From assembly GCF_963662255.1 (NCBI RefSeq), contig NC_085060.1:8061630-8125629 (forward strand): 64,000 bases of DNA. The letters are read 5' to 3'. Source of the DNA: Cinclus cinclus (lineage: Eukaryota > Chordata > Aves > Passeriformes > Cinclidae). The translations under genes were made by a program, and so were the position numbers. Positions 27,971-64,000 of the stretch are shown here, piece after piece. The notes beneath the pieces were generated by a model. The model did not search any database, had not been told where the DNA came from, and saw only the letters and a list, made by a program, of their open reading frames with translations. Within the stretch, counting starts at the first letter, position 1; every line of letters begins with the position of its first letter.

Positions 27971-30900
27971 GCACAATAGCAGCACAGCCAGAAGCAGCTC
28001 TGGCTGCAGAAGGGTCAGTCAGAGCCTGGGGCATTGCCCCTGGCTCCCTGCACAGAGGATCCTGCCCCTGCCAGTGTCCTTGGCAACTCAGAGCCACAAA
28101 CATCGAGTGCTAGGAGCCAGGAGGGACAGAGGCATTGGCCAAATATGAAACCTGGTAACTGGCTATAAATATTTACACACTGTGCCTCAGCTTTACTCGT
28201 TCTGCTGCATCAGAGGCCACGGAGGCCAGGTATTAACTGTCCTGCTTGTGGTGCTGCAGGACTTCCAGCAGCACCAGGATCACCAGACCGCTCAGTGTCC
28301 TCAGTCAGATCCTCTCCTAGGGAGGCTGGTGTATGCTCCTTCTCCAGTGCATCCTTCTCTGATGTTGGTGCATTCTGTTCCAGGGACAGCCCAGCCAGCT
28401 CTGCAAACAGAACTGCTCCTGTGCCATCCAGGCAGCACTGCCTGGCATCCAGCTGGGCTCTTCTCCCTAGAGCACTGGATTCAGTCTTGCCAGCATTGCT
28501 GAGGCCAAATGCCAGCTATGGAATCTCAAACTAAATATCTGTAAAGCCAGGATGATCCATTTTTTCCAGGGAGTCCTTTACTCAACCCTTACACCCTTGT
28601 CACGAGCACCATCAGTCTGTTACCAGCTCTGTCATCAGAGCACAGATTGCAGCTGAAGCAACAAGTCTTTGATGGAGCTGAGTTTAGGAATGTCACAGTA
28701 CCACTGCCCTGGCTTCTCTCTAGCAGGACAATAGCCTTGAGCTCTCTTAGACATCTAACCAGAACTGAGGGATTTTATCAACAGCAAATATCTCAGCTAC
28801 AAAGCTCCAACCCATGCAGAGCAGAAAGCAACCACAAGGAAAATTTGTTTGCCTTTTGTAAAAATTTGGACATTTTTGTGTAAGTAGCAGACACAGGTTT
28901 GGGGTCCCAGAGTAGAAAGCATATCCCAGACATACGTTGTGCAGTTGCAGAACTGTGTCACTTGAGCTGCCCCGTCAGAGGAATCCTTGATTTTGCACTT
29001 TGAGAAATGAACACCAATGCAAATAGTGACCTCAGACCACTCAGATGTCATTTAGCTAAAGAGCTTTAGGATGTTCAGGGCTATTTCAAAGCCAAAAATT
29101 AATGTCAGAGTACATGGAGAAAGGGAAAAAAATTGTATTAAACCTGGCCCATCTCTCACTGAGATACACAGACATTTCCAATTCTCTCTTATTGCAGATG
29201 GCAAAAGCTTCAGAACCTGGGAGAATTCACATAACACATCCAAAGCACCAGTGATTAATATTAACTACCTGAGAAAAGGGAAAAGCAACCAAAGTTGCAT
29301 CTCTTGTTCTCTTTCCTCTTATACCTCTGGGAATTGTAAGAGTGAGCCGTATCACAGAAGAGGAGATTCAGCCATCCATCATCAAAGGGTGCAGAGGAGA
29401 TATTTCAAGGCACTGCAGAGAATGAGGATGTTGTGAGGATGTGGAGACCTGCTCTCCTTAGCTGTTTTAAAGGTCAATACCCCTGGAGTTACTACCCAGA
29501 GAAGGTGAATTTTGGTTCAGACCAGTGTTGAGAGGAGGAGGAGCAAGTGAAAAATCTTTTCTGTTGTCCCAGCCCAGGCACATTTACACTGCCACGTGTT
29601 TCCATGCTCAGACAGTTGGTGTTTTCCTATTCTCAAAGAATCCTTTGCCCTGCAGTGCCTGCCCTGCCCAGCACAGCACCAATGTGGGTAGGCTGGCACA
29701 ACTACCCTGGCTGCTGCAGGTGGATGGGCTGACATGCTGTACAGAGCTGACTGCTTTAATTTATGCACATTTTTAATCTTTTTCCACATTCCTGGGAGCT
29801 TATGCACACAGGAAAGGGAGAAATGTTCACACATATCCTTAAAAGTAGCCATGACCACACTACTGTGGAACATGCAGGGTTAGGAGACTGCATCCATATA
29901 TGGGCTCCTTGGGGCTGGAGCATCCCTGGCACTCTTGGGAGGAGGACAGCTGGTGGAATTTCCTACAAAAGGACAATTAATAAAGACCAAATCCTTCTGT
30001 ATATACGCATGTCTAAATATTGGACAACACATTCAATGATTTGCTACCCCAGAGTCCTGAACCTTACAGGACTCCTGCACTCATTAAGAGATTTATAGCC
30101 TCTGACCCAGGTTCTAAGTGCAGCAACTGTAAGGGCTGGAGATAGGAAAAACACCAAGAGGGGCTGTTTAAGGACTGCAAGTCCCAAAGGAACATGCTCC
30201 AGAGCCCCTGGTCCTCAAACACTGTTCTGAGAGCAGACCTCCAGCAACACTGAGCAGTGACAGGCTGGAATTGTGCTTTCCCTGGCTTTGAGCTCTCCAG
30301 TCACGGCCTCACCTCTGCAGCAGCCAGCACCTTGAGACTTTGCTTTTCTTTTTATCTGTGGTCCAGGAGCTTTCAGGGACATCAGAGTCACTGTGCCACA
30401 TCCTATTTAGCCATGGCAGGGAGCAGGGCACCAGGAGCCAGACTGTCCCCAGGGCTGCCCTTGCCAGCACGGTGCAAAGCAGCTCTGATGTTAATGTGGC
30501 CAAAGGCAGCAGGTGTGTTGCAAATGCCTTTGGGATAAATGAGACACATCAGTCCCTGTGTGGTGGAGAGCAGGGGGCACACACAGTATTTATGTTGAGC
30601 AGTGTTGCTACTCCTGCTCTGGACACAGGGAGTACACAAATGTTCCCAGTCCCTGGGTTCCCTCACTGCCCTGGCAGATTTTGTGAGGGTTGCCAGCAAG
30701 GATACCATTTCTCCATTTCCATATTACTTGCCTCATCTTCCAATTATTCTCCAGTCACAAACACATGTGGCCAAAAGAGTTTTATGCAATTTACTATAGT
30801 GAGATTATATTTGGGCCCTCTGGCATCTGAGAGGCACTTGCACCCCCACCTCCTCTCTTCACCTAAGAAGTTTCCTCCATAAAGCTCCCCACATCTGGTG

Positions 30901-33158
30901 ACAAACACTCTTTTCGAGTTGTGACAAGAGAAAGTCCTCTTCCCACAGTGCAAACAGCCATGATGACTACAAATCGGCTGCAGATGTCAGCAAAGCCCAG
31001 TGCTAGGAATGGCCTGGTACCCAGGTGATGTGACACACCTGTTGGACATGGGGAGCTCTTGGGAGAAGGTGCCTTGGTGGGCTCAGACCTGGGGGAGAGG
31101 GTTTGAACCAGTTCTGAGATGCATCAGCAGCTCCAGCAAGCTCATCTCTGATCAAAACTCATCCTGCTGTCAGCTTGTGACCTTAAACTCCTCATTCTGA
31201 AAGCTTAATAGGGAAAAAAATGGCCAATAAGCAGCTGGATTAATAAGGTGCAGGGGAGGTGTCTGAGCACCTCCATACTCCCAAGTGCTTGAGGAGGTGG
31301 TGGCTCCTATGAGGAGGCTCAGGGTGTTAGAGCAGCTGGTGCTGCCACAGCATCTCGTCTCCTTTGTGCTGGTAAGGACTCACTGGATGGTGATGAGGTG
31401 GGGGTGAACCTGGCAGGGCATGGGGAGCTCTCTGGAGCTGGCTGGGCTCTGCATGGCCCACAGGGACATAGTGGGGATGGACAATTGCTGTCCTTTCCAA
31501 TATTGCCATCTAGAGGACCCAGCAAGGACCAGAGCTCCTTGCAGGCCATGATGAGATAAGGAAGAAGAATCAAAGCCTCGCTTTTTTAAACTTTTTCCTC
31601 ATACAAATACTACCCTGGCATGATGTAGGATGCTGAGCCAAGGGTGCAGAACTGTCTGTGACTTTGGGCATGGCAATACAGGATTGCTCTAAAAACAGCC
31701 TGTGATTTTTTTTTCAGGCTGTAGATACCCAGTGTTGGCCCATTTCCCAGCACTTTACTGATCCCCACATGAAGATGGACAGATGGTACTGGCTGAAAGC
31801 TGCCCCTCATCAGCTCAAACTGAACAGAACTAATAAAACAGGGACCAGCCAGCAAATGACAACTCTGTACACCTACCTGCAGGGGAAGTCCCACTCCCCA
31901 GACTATGCAGGGAAGTGCCTTGTCCCTGCTTGCTGTGCCTCTGAACAGCACCTATCCAAAATATGTTTGCATGGCTGATGTGAGATGCCAGCTCCTGGCA
32001 CAGAGAACCCATCCCAGTGGGTAGCCAGCTGCAGCTGCCTGTGCTGGGGAGGGTGGATACACACCAGAGGATCCCCAGCTACATTTTGGGTGCTGGGGAT
32101 ACCACTCACCAAAGGTGAGGGGCCTGAATCATTCCTTGTTTCAAGGAAACAATACATTTGAAGGGGGTCTGCCACACTTCTGAGGGTTTGGGAAGGTGAA
32201 GGGTTTCCAAAAGGCATTTGTTCAATTGTTAAATGATGTCCTTGTTCGTTTCAGTTACATGCCCTGGTCCAACCCCAGCTTGGCTGGACAGCACGTATGC
32301 AGTGGGATTAGTGGTGTTTATTCTGACGTTGAGGTGGGAGTATACAGCAGAATTAGCATCATTGCATAGAAAGAAAATAATATAACACCTTTGACAGATG
32401 TCCCATTGCTGTGACTTCCAGTAGCACAGGACACCCACAAGCAGCGTGACGCCAGGCAAGCCCCTCTCACTCATGGTTTTTGTGAGATGCAGTCTCAGTT
32501 TTGGGACAGCCCAGAAGGACTGCTCAGGATCCACTGCCCCACACAAAGGCCACAGTCCCTTTGGAGAGCAGCACAGACATCCCCTCGGTTGCCTGCTGCT
32601 ATGGAAAAAAGTGGTTTTACACCATCCAAGGGCTGAAAGCTGATTCCTGAAGAAAGAGATTCTTGAAGTTTCTGAGGTGCCCTCTGTACCAAAGGATTCC
32701 AGAGCATTTGAACAACTTGCCTTTTCAGCAGATGGCACCAAAAAAAAAAAAAATGGTGCAGGTGGGAGTCAGAAGGCAGAAGCACCAGCCAGGAGCCCAG
32801 ATTCAACAGTCCTGGGGCATATAAAAGCCTGGGAAAGCTCAGGAACCTTGATTTTGCGAAGACCCCATGGTGATGCCTCTCTGCAGGTCCACTCACTGCC
32901 CCAGGGCTGAGAGTGAGCAGCACTATCCCAGCTGGATTTAGCTGCTCCTGGAGGAGCTTTTGGCAACCAGCATGGCTCTGCTGCCCAGCGCTGTCCCTGC
33001 AAGGAAGGTGTGACCCAGGAGCTGGGCTGGAGGCAGGCTGTGCATCCCAGCCCAGCTGCCCTCCAGTCCTCAAGGTCCAGCATCCCTGGCTGGTGCCAAA
33101 GGTCATGAACAAAGTGGTCTCAGGAGGTCAAGTGGAACGTTGTCACTTTGCTACAGAT

Positions 33159-33164
33159 TTATTT
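33159..33164 (-). terminator. Possible distal poly(A) signal of SLC9A6
   Basis: AATAAA lies on the minus strand about 3.1 kb beyond the stop codon. It lacks the clear GT-rich downstream element of the proximal site, so it is a weaker candidate. Confidence 0.3.
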
Positions 33165-33663
33165 CCGTGTGAATTAATGAAACGATACACACAATTCCAA
33201 AAAAAAAAAGAGAAAAAATAATAATCTTTTATAGGCCCATAATCCTTCTTTCACAGTACAACGCAACAGTAGAGGATTTAGTCAGTGTAAACAGAAGGTC
33301 CAATAGTGATCATCAGCTATCACAGATCAGCTGCACAAACACCATAGCTACAGGGTTAATGCCATTACCACACAAATTGACAGTACCAGTACAAATCATA
33401 ACTTTACCTACAATGCTTTTTCATGTGCAAAAACCATGAAAATTCAATTTACAGAAGAAGGCCACCTTTTATAAATCTTCATGGGGGCTGTAAAGTGCCT
33501 CCTCAGGGCTGTCTTATCTATTTGGCAAAGGTCTCAGGGCCTGATTCTCCAAGGTACTCTTAACTCCATCTGCAGCACAAAGCATCTGGACTCTGCCTCT
33601 GCACACCAGGAACTCCTGTGTGCTCTGCTGCAGCCCAGCACAGAAAATAAGCAGCTGAGGATG

Positions 33664-33740
33664 AGTTCCATTCATTTATGAAATCATAATTTAATATTAG
33701 ATTAATAATTTAATCATTAATTTAATATTAGATTGATTCA
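33664..33740. repeat. AT-rich direct repeat (TTTAATATTAGATT twice)
   Basis: TTTAATATTAGATT occurs twice about 30 bp apart within a very AT-rich stretch, distal to the proximal SLC9A6 poly(A) site. Confidence 0.7.
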
Positions 33741-34574
33741 TTGACTAAGGCTATTTAAAACAGTCCTGGTTATATTATACAGGGTTCATAAAATAACTCA
33801 TGGATTCATCATTGGTTAACTTTTTTCTTTCATGTACTAACAGAACTGTTGCTGGTGTCAAAAGTTGGGTATGTGTTAGGGGTAGTGTGTTGGCATGATT
33901 ACAGTGAGTGGATAAATTTCTGAAGTCAAAGAGTCAGAGGAAGAGAGGAATGCTACCACAGCCATGGGAAAACATCAGCTTGTGGCCACCTTGAATCAAT
34001 GAATTTGCACCTCAGCTGGGAATGCCTGGGAGGGAGCCCTGGGGAAACAGAACTGTCCTGCACCTCCAGCTGCATCAACCCTGTAAATTGAATTCATAGT
34101 CAGCCTATACAGGAAAAAACAAGAGGTAGTTATTTATCATACCTCTTCAAAAAGGCAGAACAAAAAACAGGATGTAGAAGTGATGCAGTAACCCTAAAAT
34201 CAACAGGTTCCTACTTTTTTTTTCCTCCTTTTTTGTTTTTTTTTTTAAACACATGAAGTTAAGTTACAGACATCATATAAAATGCACACTCACTTTATGG
34301 AATTCCTGCATAGTAGGAAACAAAGGCCAGTGCTAATCCAACAGCTTTGTTAACAGCGGGATGCCATTTACATGTGCAAGGAAGATGCCCCAAATATAAA
34401 CAGAGCATTACCCCACTTCTAGGGAAGTCCTATGGCAACACTTACACATTTTGTTCAGAAGGAAAAAGAAAGCATTTTCTTGGGGATAAACTGCCAAAAT
34501 AATTATTGTTTCACATCCATTAATTTAAGGCAATGTTACTTAGACCTGAGAAAATGAAAAAAAAAACCAAAAAA

Positions 34575-36238
34575 AAACCAAACCTTGTAGATTTATTTTC
34601 TCAACTATACATATACACTTGAAACTTCAGGATTTTCTGTCTCCACCAACTCTCAGGTGGTGCTGGGGAAAACAGCTGTGGGGATGCTCCTCTGAGGTCT
34701 CAGGGTCAGATTCTGAGAGATGCAGAGTTTGTTCCAAAGACAGCTAACGGGAGCTGTGAGTGCGTAGACTCACCTGGCTCTCTTTCATGTGTTTTCATTT
34801 TAAATACCTCTGTTTAAGCCCTCTGGAGAGGGTTAACTCCAGAATGAGCCTGTAGTGCACCAGTAACCCTGAAAGGTTTGTATAGCAAAACTGTAGATAA
34901 AATAGACAGTAAAATTACATACAGTAAATTTCCATGATTCCCCCTTTCCTGGAGGAAAAAAAGATGTCAGGGTTAACAGTTCCACTGCACTTTTAGCCAT
35001 TTCCATAACTACAGAATAAATCCTTTAACACTAGAGTGAATCAAAAATTGTTCTGTGCTCCTCCTTGAAAAATAAAAACATAAATTAAAACAAAAAAATC
35101 AACTCACAAACATTTCTCCTTAAATGATAAGAGACGAGAAAGGTCGGGTGGGGACTGCAGACACACAGCATGCTAAGGAGTTACCAAACAAAGTGCAATG
35201 GTTTCTGACTCTGCGGGAGGACGGACGGACAGACGGACGGCTCCCCTTCAGTACCAGCTGGATGCCCTTGGAGAGCTCCGGAGGTACCGTGTGGACCTGC
35301 AGCCCTAAAGCTCGAGTTTGAGGTTGGCTGGGTTCCACAGCCCCATGTGCAGCTGCAGCAGCTCTGCACACCTTGGCTACATCTGTGACTGCAGGACAGG
35401 GATTCGCCCACACAAAGACACGGCCACTTCCCAAACGTGAAATTTAGTTGCCAAAATAGGATTTGATGGCTGGTTCTAGAAAGCTGCTTGAGCCACAGCT
35501 GAAAGATGGACTCAGACCTAAAATCTCTGCACACCTGGTGTAGTTTCTGTGGGATTGCCTCCTTCTCCTGAACACGACTACAGACACCAACCATCCCTCT
35601 CTCCTGCTCCCATCCAAGCAGCCGGACACCTGCAGCCCTTGCTGTCAGCTTTGGCCAGGGTCTGCCATGAGCCCACTAAAGCAGGGCATGGGCAGAGGGT
35701 CACTAAAAAGCAGAAAGTCTCCAGGTTCCCACAGTGAAACAAGTTTATCACCATCCATTGCCTGGCGAGAGGGTCTGTGGGGAGATTTTTTGCTGATATT
35801 TCAAACATTACTATCCAAAGATCAGAGACCAAAAGAAACTCAACAATCCTCATCGGACTAGAAAGCAATTTCCACTGCTCACCAGCAACTCCCTACCCTC
35901 CTCTCCCGGGTTCAAAGGATGAACAGGGAGTCACAGCTCCTTTACTCACCCGCTGGGAACTAAACCCTTCATCAAATCACACATTAACAAAGCTCACTGT
36001 GTGCAAAAGACTCTTACGCTAAAACAGTTCCACCCTACATAGTGCAGTCAACACAGTTTTTAACTTAAATTTGCAGCTTGTTCTTTACAAGTGCTCGGCA
36101 GAGAATATTTATATTCTTTTGACACCATATAAATAATATTTATACAGCTTAGACATTTTGAGACATGCATTAGACTTTAGGTAGTACATACTTCTTGATC
36201 ATATATGCAAATATTACTGTCGATCAAACCGAGCAACC
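34575..36238 (-). other. SLC9A6: SLC9A6 3' untranslated region (to the proximal poly(A) site)
   Basis: This non-coding sequence follows the stop codon and is AT-rich near the stop. It runs about 1.65 kb to a strong poly(A) signal. The 3' limit is inferred from signals alone. Transcripts may extend to a second signal near 33160. Confidence 0.6.
34592..34597 (-). terminator. Proximal poly(A) signal of SLC9A6
   Basis: AATAAA on the minus strand is followed downstream by a T- and GT-rich stretch (plus-strand A/C-rich at about 34558-34585), the standard layout of a cleavage/polyadenylation site. Confidence 0.55.
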
Positions 36239-59729
<23,491 letters not shown>

Positions 59730-59846
59730 GACTTTTACAGATGATACCAATAACCCAGGACACTGAGATGTAATATTCAAGTCGGGGATGTAAACACTTT
59801 TTTAATTTCTGGAGCAGTATTTATATTGATCTTCCAGACTTTATAA

Positions 59847-59847
<1 letters not shown>

Positions 59848-59882
<35 letters not shown>
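59848..59882. repeat. (TA)n run in the MMGT1 3' UTR
   Basis: An alternating TA tract of about 35 bp with one interruption lies about 120 bp after the stop codon. Confidence 0.95.
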
Positions 59883-61686
59883 AACTAATGACCTTCTTTG
59901 TACACTGTTAATGAGAATGACCGAATTGTGGATTGGCAATGCAGTGTAAATTCTACAGTTATGCTGTGAAACACATCTTCAAAAGTTTCAGATATTAAAA
60001 TGAGTTGCAGCTAACTTAACTTCAGTTAAAACAAAAAGCAAGCTAGTTTTTTCTTGTAATTAGTGTTCTTTGACAGGAGGGAATGTTTGAGTGTATTTAT
60101 TTTTCAGTTTGCTTGCACTACAGTCTATGGACCCCCTCAGAAATGCTGTGTGCACTGCATCACTGAACAGCAGGAAAAGGGGCAGCATCTGATCCTAGAA
60201 TGCCTGTGGGACACCAGCACGGTGTGGCAGGGGAAGTCAAAGAGACTACTTCCATTTTTATTTTTTTGCAATGCTGACAAACAGTTGTGTGAAGGGTTAT
60301 TCTTTTTTTCCTGGTTTTTCACTACCACGTTATTTCTTCATTGCCCTCCTCCTTCGTTTCATGTAAGTTGCCCCACGTTGCCTGGGCTGTGGCTGTGCAT
60401 TGGTGCTTGTGTGGGGGAGGCAACTCACGTAGATAATCTGCCACACTCTGTGTTCTCCAGCTCTGAACTGGGGAATGTTGAATGTCATGTATGTGCTGAA
60501 CATGGTGTACCAGGTACAACCTCCAAGTCATCTTCATATTTAAGTATCAGTAAGAACTGTCCCTTCTGTGAATGATCCAGGGGTAGGGTCCAGCAGCTTG
60601 CTCTGTTTTCTGGCACTAATCCAGGACAGCTACCCCTTTTCTGCCAACAGAGCCTTCCACCTTGATTTTTCCAGCTGAGCCCTTTGTTGATTTAAGATTA
60701 CCTTCTTGATTTCATGTATTAGAACTGATCATCATGTCCTTAACTCCTACTTACGTCTAAATTCTAATCTCCCCTCAGGGGCTGAATCAATGCTGAAGTC
60801 TCTCTTGGTCTGGCTTTTCAGCTCCTTGACACAGCAGAGAGAGGGTAGGTCGAGATACTGGTGGGGCCAGTGAGAATTTGGCCAGGTTGGGGGATGGAAA
60901 GTGGAAACTCAGCCTTTTGTCCTGGCATCTGTTGTGTTTGGTATTTTTTTAACTGTTAGGAACTGTCAAAGGCAAAAAGCTTGGCAAAAATACTGTGTAA
61001 ACTGAAGCCTCTTTTTCTAGCTCTGCCCATCCTATGGAGTGGGTGCCCCAGTGCTCGAGCAATATCCATGGCTGCTGCTCTACAATCACTCTTAAGCATC
61101 TGGGTTTGATTAGAAAGGGTTACTCTGCCAGCTGAAAGCATCTGAGTTACAGGATTTGTTCCTAAAGTGTCCTGGTTCCCCTCTTGCTGGTGTCACAAAT
61201 CGGCTCCAGCCAGCACCAAAGGCCCCGGAAATAGTATTGGGTCATCTCGCCATTGCAGACAGAGCTGGTCCCTTGGGAAACAGGGCTGCTGTGCTGCAGC
61301 TGCTGCACAGAGGGGAAGCTGAACATGGGCCAGGTGACCCTGTGGGGCAGAGGAGACACAGAATTAGCAGAGAGACGGAGAAGCACAGTGGGAGCTCAGT
61401 AACCACTGTAGTAGATGGGTTCTGCAGCTGTGGTTGCACTGAGCCCTTTGCAGAGCGTCTTAGAGCAGAGCTGCTCACACGGAATGTCTGAGAAGCCCTG
61501 TTTGTGATGCTGGAAGGCTACAGGGACCTGCCCGAGGTGGGAGGTGCTGCTGGGAGCAGGTCCTGCTGGGAGCACCCTGTGACTGTGTCAGGGCCCTTCT
61601 CCTGAGGAGCAGCCTCACTCTGCAGCAGCAACGGTTCTATCACAAAGCTGTACAAATTATTTTTTCTTATTGATCTCACAATGTCA

Positions 61687-61692
61687 AATAAA
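61687..61692 (+). terminator. Probable MMGT1 poly(A) signal
   Basis: AATAAA is followed within about 20-30 nt by TGTTTGTTTGTTT, a classic downstream GU-rich element. Confidence 0.6.
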
Positions 61693-61710
61693 AATTGATA
61701 TCCTTAGAGT

Positions 61711-64000
61711 GTTTGTTTGTTTATTTCTGACCATCTTTGAGTCTGCCGCAGCAAATCCCTGGTGAGTGACTATTTAAAAGTGACTACCCAGCAGTGACGT
61801 GAAGTGATTGCATTAATTATGGCAGTTCTTTGTGAAAGCGCTCTCTGACCTGGTGTTTGTTACTGGGAGATAAGATCTGAAAGGGGGATCAAAATAGCTG
61901 CGAGTAGCTGAGTAAAACACTTGGGAATATTACCAGCCCAAGGATCTGCTTGCTTGTGAGGCTCCTCGTCATCTTCTCTGGCAGAGCTGACATATTTTCT
62001 GTCTTCAATTTAACCACAGTAAAGGCTTTTCTACCATGTGTTAATCCCCTGCCAGCCCACAGGACAGGCTCCTGCAAGGTCTGGTGTTGCAACAGTCACT
62101 GGGGGAAACACTCAGGCTGCTCCCGGGGCTGGCGATAGTTAAAATCCTGGACTTGAGCAAGATCACTTTTCACTCCTTGCTCTGCTTTTCCACTGGGGGA
62201 GGTTGAAAAGTTAGCAAAGCATGGGAGGAGTTTGTTCAACTACAGCATCCATCAGGATTGCACCAGAGAGTGCAGCAGACTCATTCCTCATCTGCTTTCT
62301 GTGCTGCTGCAGTTCTGCATCCAGCACAGAATACAAGGGGAAAACACCATTAAAGATGGTGTTTTGGGAAAGGGCACATTAACCAGCTCCCAAAGCCACC
62401 TCATGCTTACCTTGCAGCATGGGGTTCTTCACAAATGAGCTTCTCTTCAAAAGCAAAGCAAGAGTTGAGCCAAGAGTTTCTTGAATTAGACTGGAGTGTT
62501 TCCAGCCTTGCCCAATGCACATTTACAGCCATCACATCATGAATTGCTTTGGCTACGAGCCATGATATTTCTTCTACATTAAATAGTAAAATAAAAAAAT
62601 ATGTGCTGGTAATTTCCATTCATTGCTGGCAGGTGAAGTGGCAGGTTTAATCTGCATCAGTTTTGCTGGGTTTTTGAACTATTCCAGTGAGAGTTCAGTG
62701 GGGAATTGCTAAGGAGGGCAGGAGTCATTTACACCCTTGCAGGTGAGGGGATGGGGACCGTGGTTTGTGACACAGATGGGTCACTTGTGCAGCCCTTCTT
62801 TGTGAGGCTGGAATGGCAGTGTGATGGCAGAAGTACTTATTCTAGAGGTCAGTGAGGGCTGACCTGCAGCACCATGTGTGGAAATCCCTCCTGGTCACAC
62901 ATCTGACATGTCCCCTGTGCATGTCCCAGACAGAGCCATTGCTGCAATCTGGTACCAGGACCCATGTGCTCCATGCCCCACTGCTGTCCAAAGCTGGAGC
63001 AGAGCTTTCCTGGGAAAGCTGATGGCAAATGGCTCCTTCCAGGTGCTCTGGAGCACCCACACCGTCCCCCTTGCTAAAGAAAGCCGGGAATGACAATTAC
63101 TTTCTAGCCCTAAAATGAACTTTGGCTTCCTTATCACTTGCTTCCCATGGTTCGGGTTCTCTCACGCTTCGCCACACTGCAGCAGATCTGCCCTTCTCCA
63201 TCTCTGACACCTTCAGCAAGGACATTACTGTGGGGACATCCTCCAGCTGGATACAGCCCCTCCCCACCCCAAGAGTGGCACCATTTCTGCTCCCTTCTGC
63301 CACCTGCACCAAACAGCAGCAATTTTCCACCAGACATTTTGGAAGGCTGAGGCTCACCCTGCAGCATCCAGGGCCACAGCGCTGTCCCCGGGCTCCCTGT
63401 GGGAAGCCCCCCAGCCGAGATGGAAGCTGCAGCTCTGCAGTTCCCTGCTGTCCCAGCCATGCTGTGCCAGCCTGGCAGGCTGCCTGCAGAGGGGAAGGGC
63501 AAAGCAAGGCCATTTTGAATGTTAAACAAGCAGAAAAGACTTTGGTACCAGCTTTCCACAGCCAGCACTAACAGCAAAGGCAAAACACTCCTTGGATTTG
63601 GCCTTGAGGTTCACCTTGAAGCCATAATCACCAGGGGCAGAACCCCAGGAGAAATAAATCTGATACTCTGGCAGGTAAAAGCCTTTTAATCAACCCCAGG
63701 TTGGTCTCAGTGACACAATGCCATTTCAAAACACTTCGGACTGCGACGAAAGCTACATCCTTAAAATGGCAGCTAATTAATTTTCCTGTCCTGCTAACTT
63801 AATCCTTTTTCCATCCAAGAAAGGCAAATGGGAGTTCACAGAGCAGCAAGGCAGCCAGGAGCCTGGCAGCATGAGCAGGAACACAAGCCCCAGGGCTCCT
63901 TGGCAGGGGCCCAGGCTGTATGGTGTCACAGCTTCTCAGGCCATTTTAATAGGAAGGGAGATGGGGAAAAAAAAAAAAAAAGGTGGCATTTGTATTGGCT
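61711..64000. other. Region downstream of MMGT1; nothing recognised
   Basis: No coding exon is recognised. A further AATAAA near 62590 could serve a longer MMGT1 transcript. The end has a 15-base A run (63967-63981). Confidence 0.45.

Larger units (their letters stand above)
18859..33158. other. Intergenic region between the candidate promoter and the SLC9A6 3' end
   Basis: No gene is recognised on either strand. It contains a CR1 3' end, a 40-bp tandem repeat, several poly(A) runs (for example 21037-21055) and the A-rich block at 27553-27970. Open frames are short and without recognisable domains. Confidence 0.5.
59730..61710 (+). other. MMGT1: MMGT1 3' untranslated region
   Basis: This non-coding sequence follows the stop. 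It has an ATTAAA at 59994-59999 and a TA dinucleotide run at 59848-59882. The best poly(A) signal is AATAAA at 61687-61692, followed by a GT-rich element (about 61711-61726), which gives a UTR of about 2 kb. Open frames inside it (for example 60063-60575) do not resemble known proteins. Confidence 0.6.

Noticed and set aside
60063..60575. A 170-residue plus-strand frame after MMGT1
   Set aside because: It falls in the 3' UTR upstream of the best poly(A) signal and has no recognisable domain.

Overview
The window is vertebrate nuclear DNA, most likely from a bird. The genes are intron-rich with short introns. The interspersed repeats I recognise are 3' ends of CR1-type LINEs, which dominate avian genomes, although crocodilians and turtles carry them too. 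There are no prokaryotic-style operons, CRISPR arrays or phage elements. Almost all long open reading frames away from the two genes below look like chance, CpG-island or simple-repeat frames.

Two protein-coding genes can be reconstructed exon by exon. SLC9A6 (the endosomal sodium/proton exchanger NHE6) lies on the minus strand from 55832 (start codon) down to 36239 (stop), with 16 coding exons and a conceptual product of 683 residues. MMGT1 (EMC5, a subunit of the ER membrane protein complex) lies on the plus strand from 56951 to 59729, with four coding exons and a product of 133 residues. The two are head to head, with about 1.1 kb of CpG-rich DNA between their start codons. This agrees with the MMGT1-SLC9A6 neighbourhood of human Xq26.

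Layout: 1-18.7 kb has no coding exon I can recognise and contains a 188-bp GAGGA tandem repeat, a CATC repeat and a CR1 fragment. Around 18.7-18.8 kb is a CpG-containing, TATA-bearing minus-strand promoter with a splice donor, possibly a non-coding first exon of the next gene in the conserved order (FHL1). From 18.9 to 33 kb is non-coding DNA with a second CR1 end and an unusual A-rich, G-poor block ending in a poly(A) tract (27.55-27.97 kb). From 33.2 to 36.2 kb is the SLC9A6 3' UTR and its poly(A) signals. From 36.2 to 55.8 kb is SLC9A6, then the divergent promoter, then MMGT1 and its 3' UTR (to about 61.7 kb, or longer), then 2.3 kb with nothing recognisable.

The most notable result is the splicing architecture of SLC9A6. 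Three introns carry near-perfect U12-type (minor spliceosome) donor and branch-site signals: one AT-AC and two GT-AG. A fourth intron uses a GC donor. Exon 2 has an internal in-frame donor that would give the 32-residue-shorter isoform known in mammals. A 31-nt exon sits next to an 18-bp minisatellite that multiplies decoy acceptors. I did not find a previously undescribed gene system, and I do not claim one.
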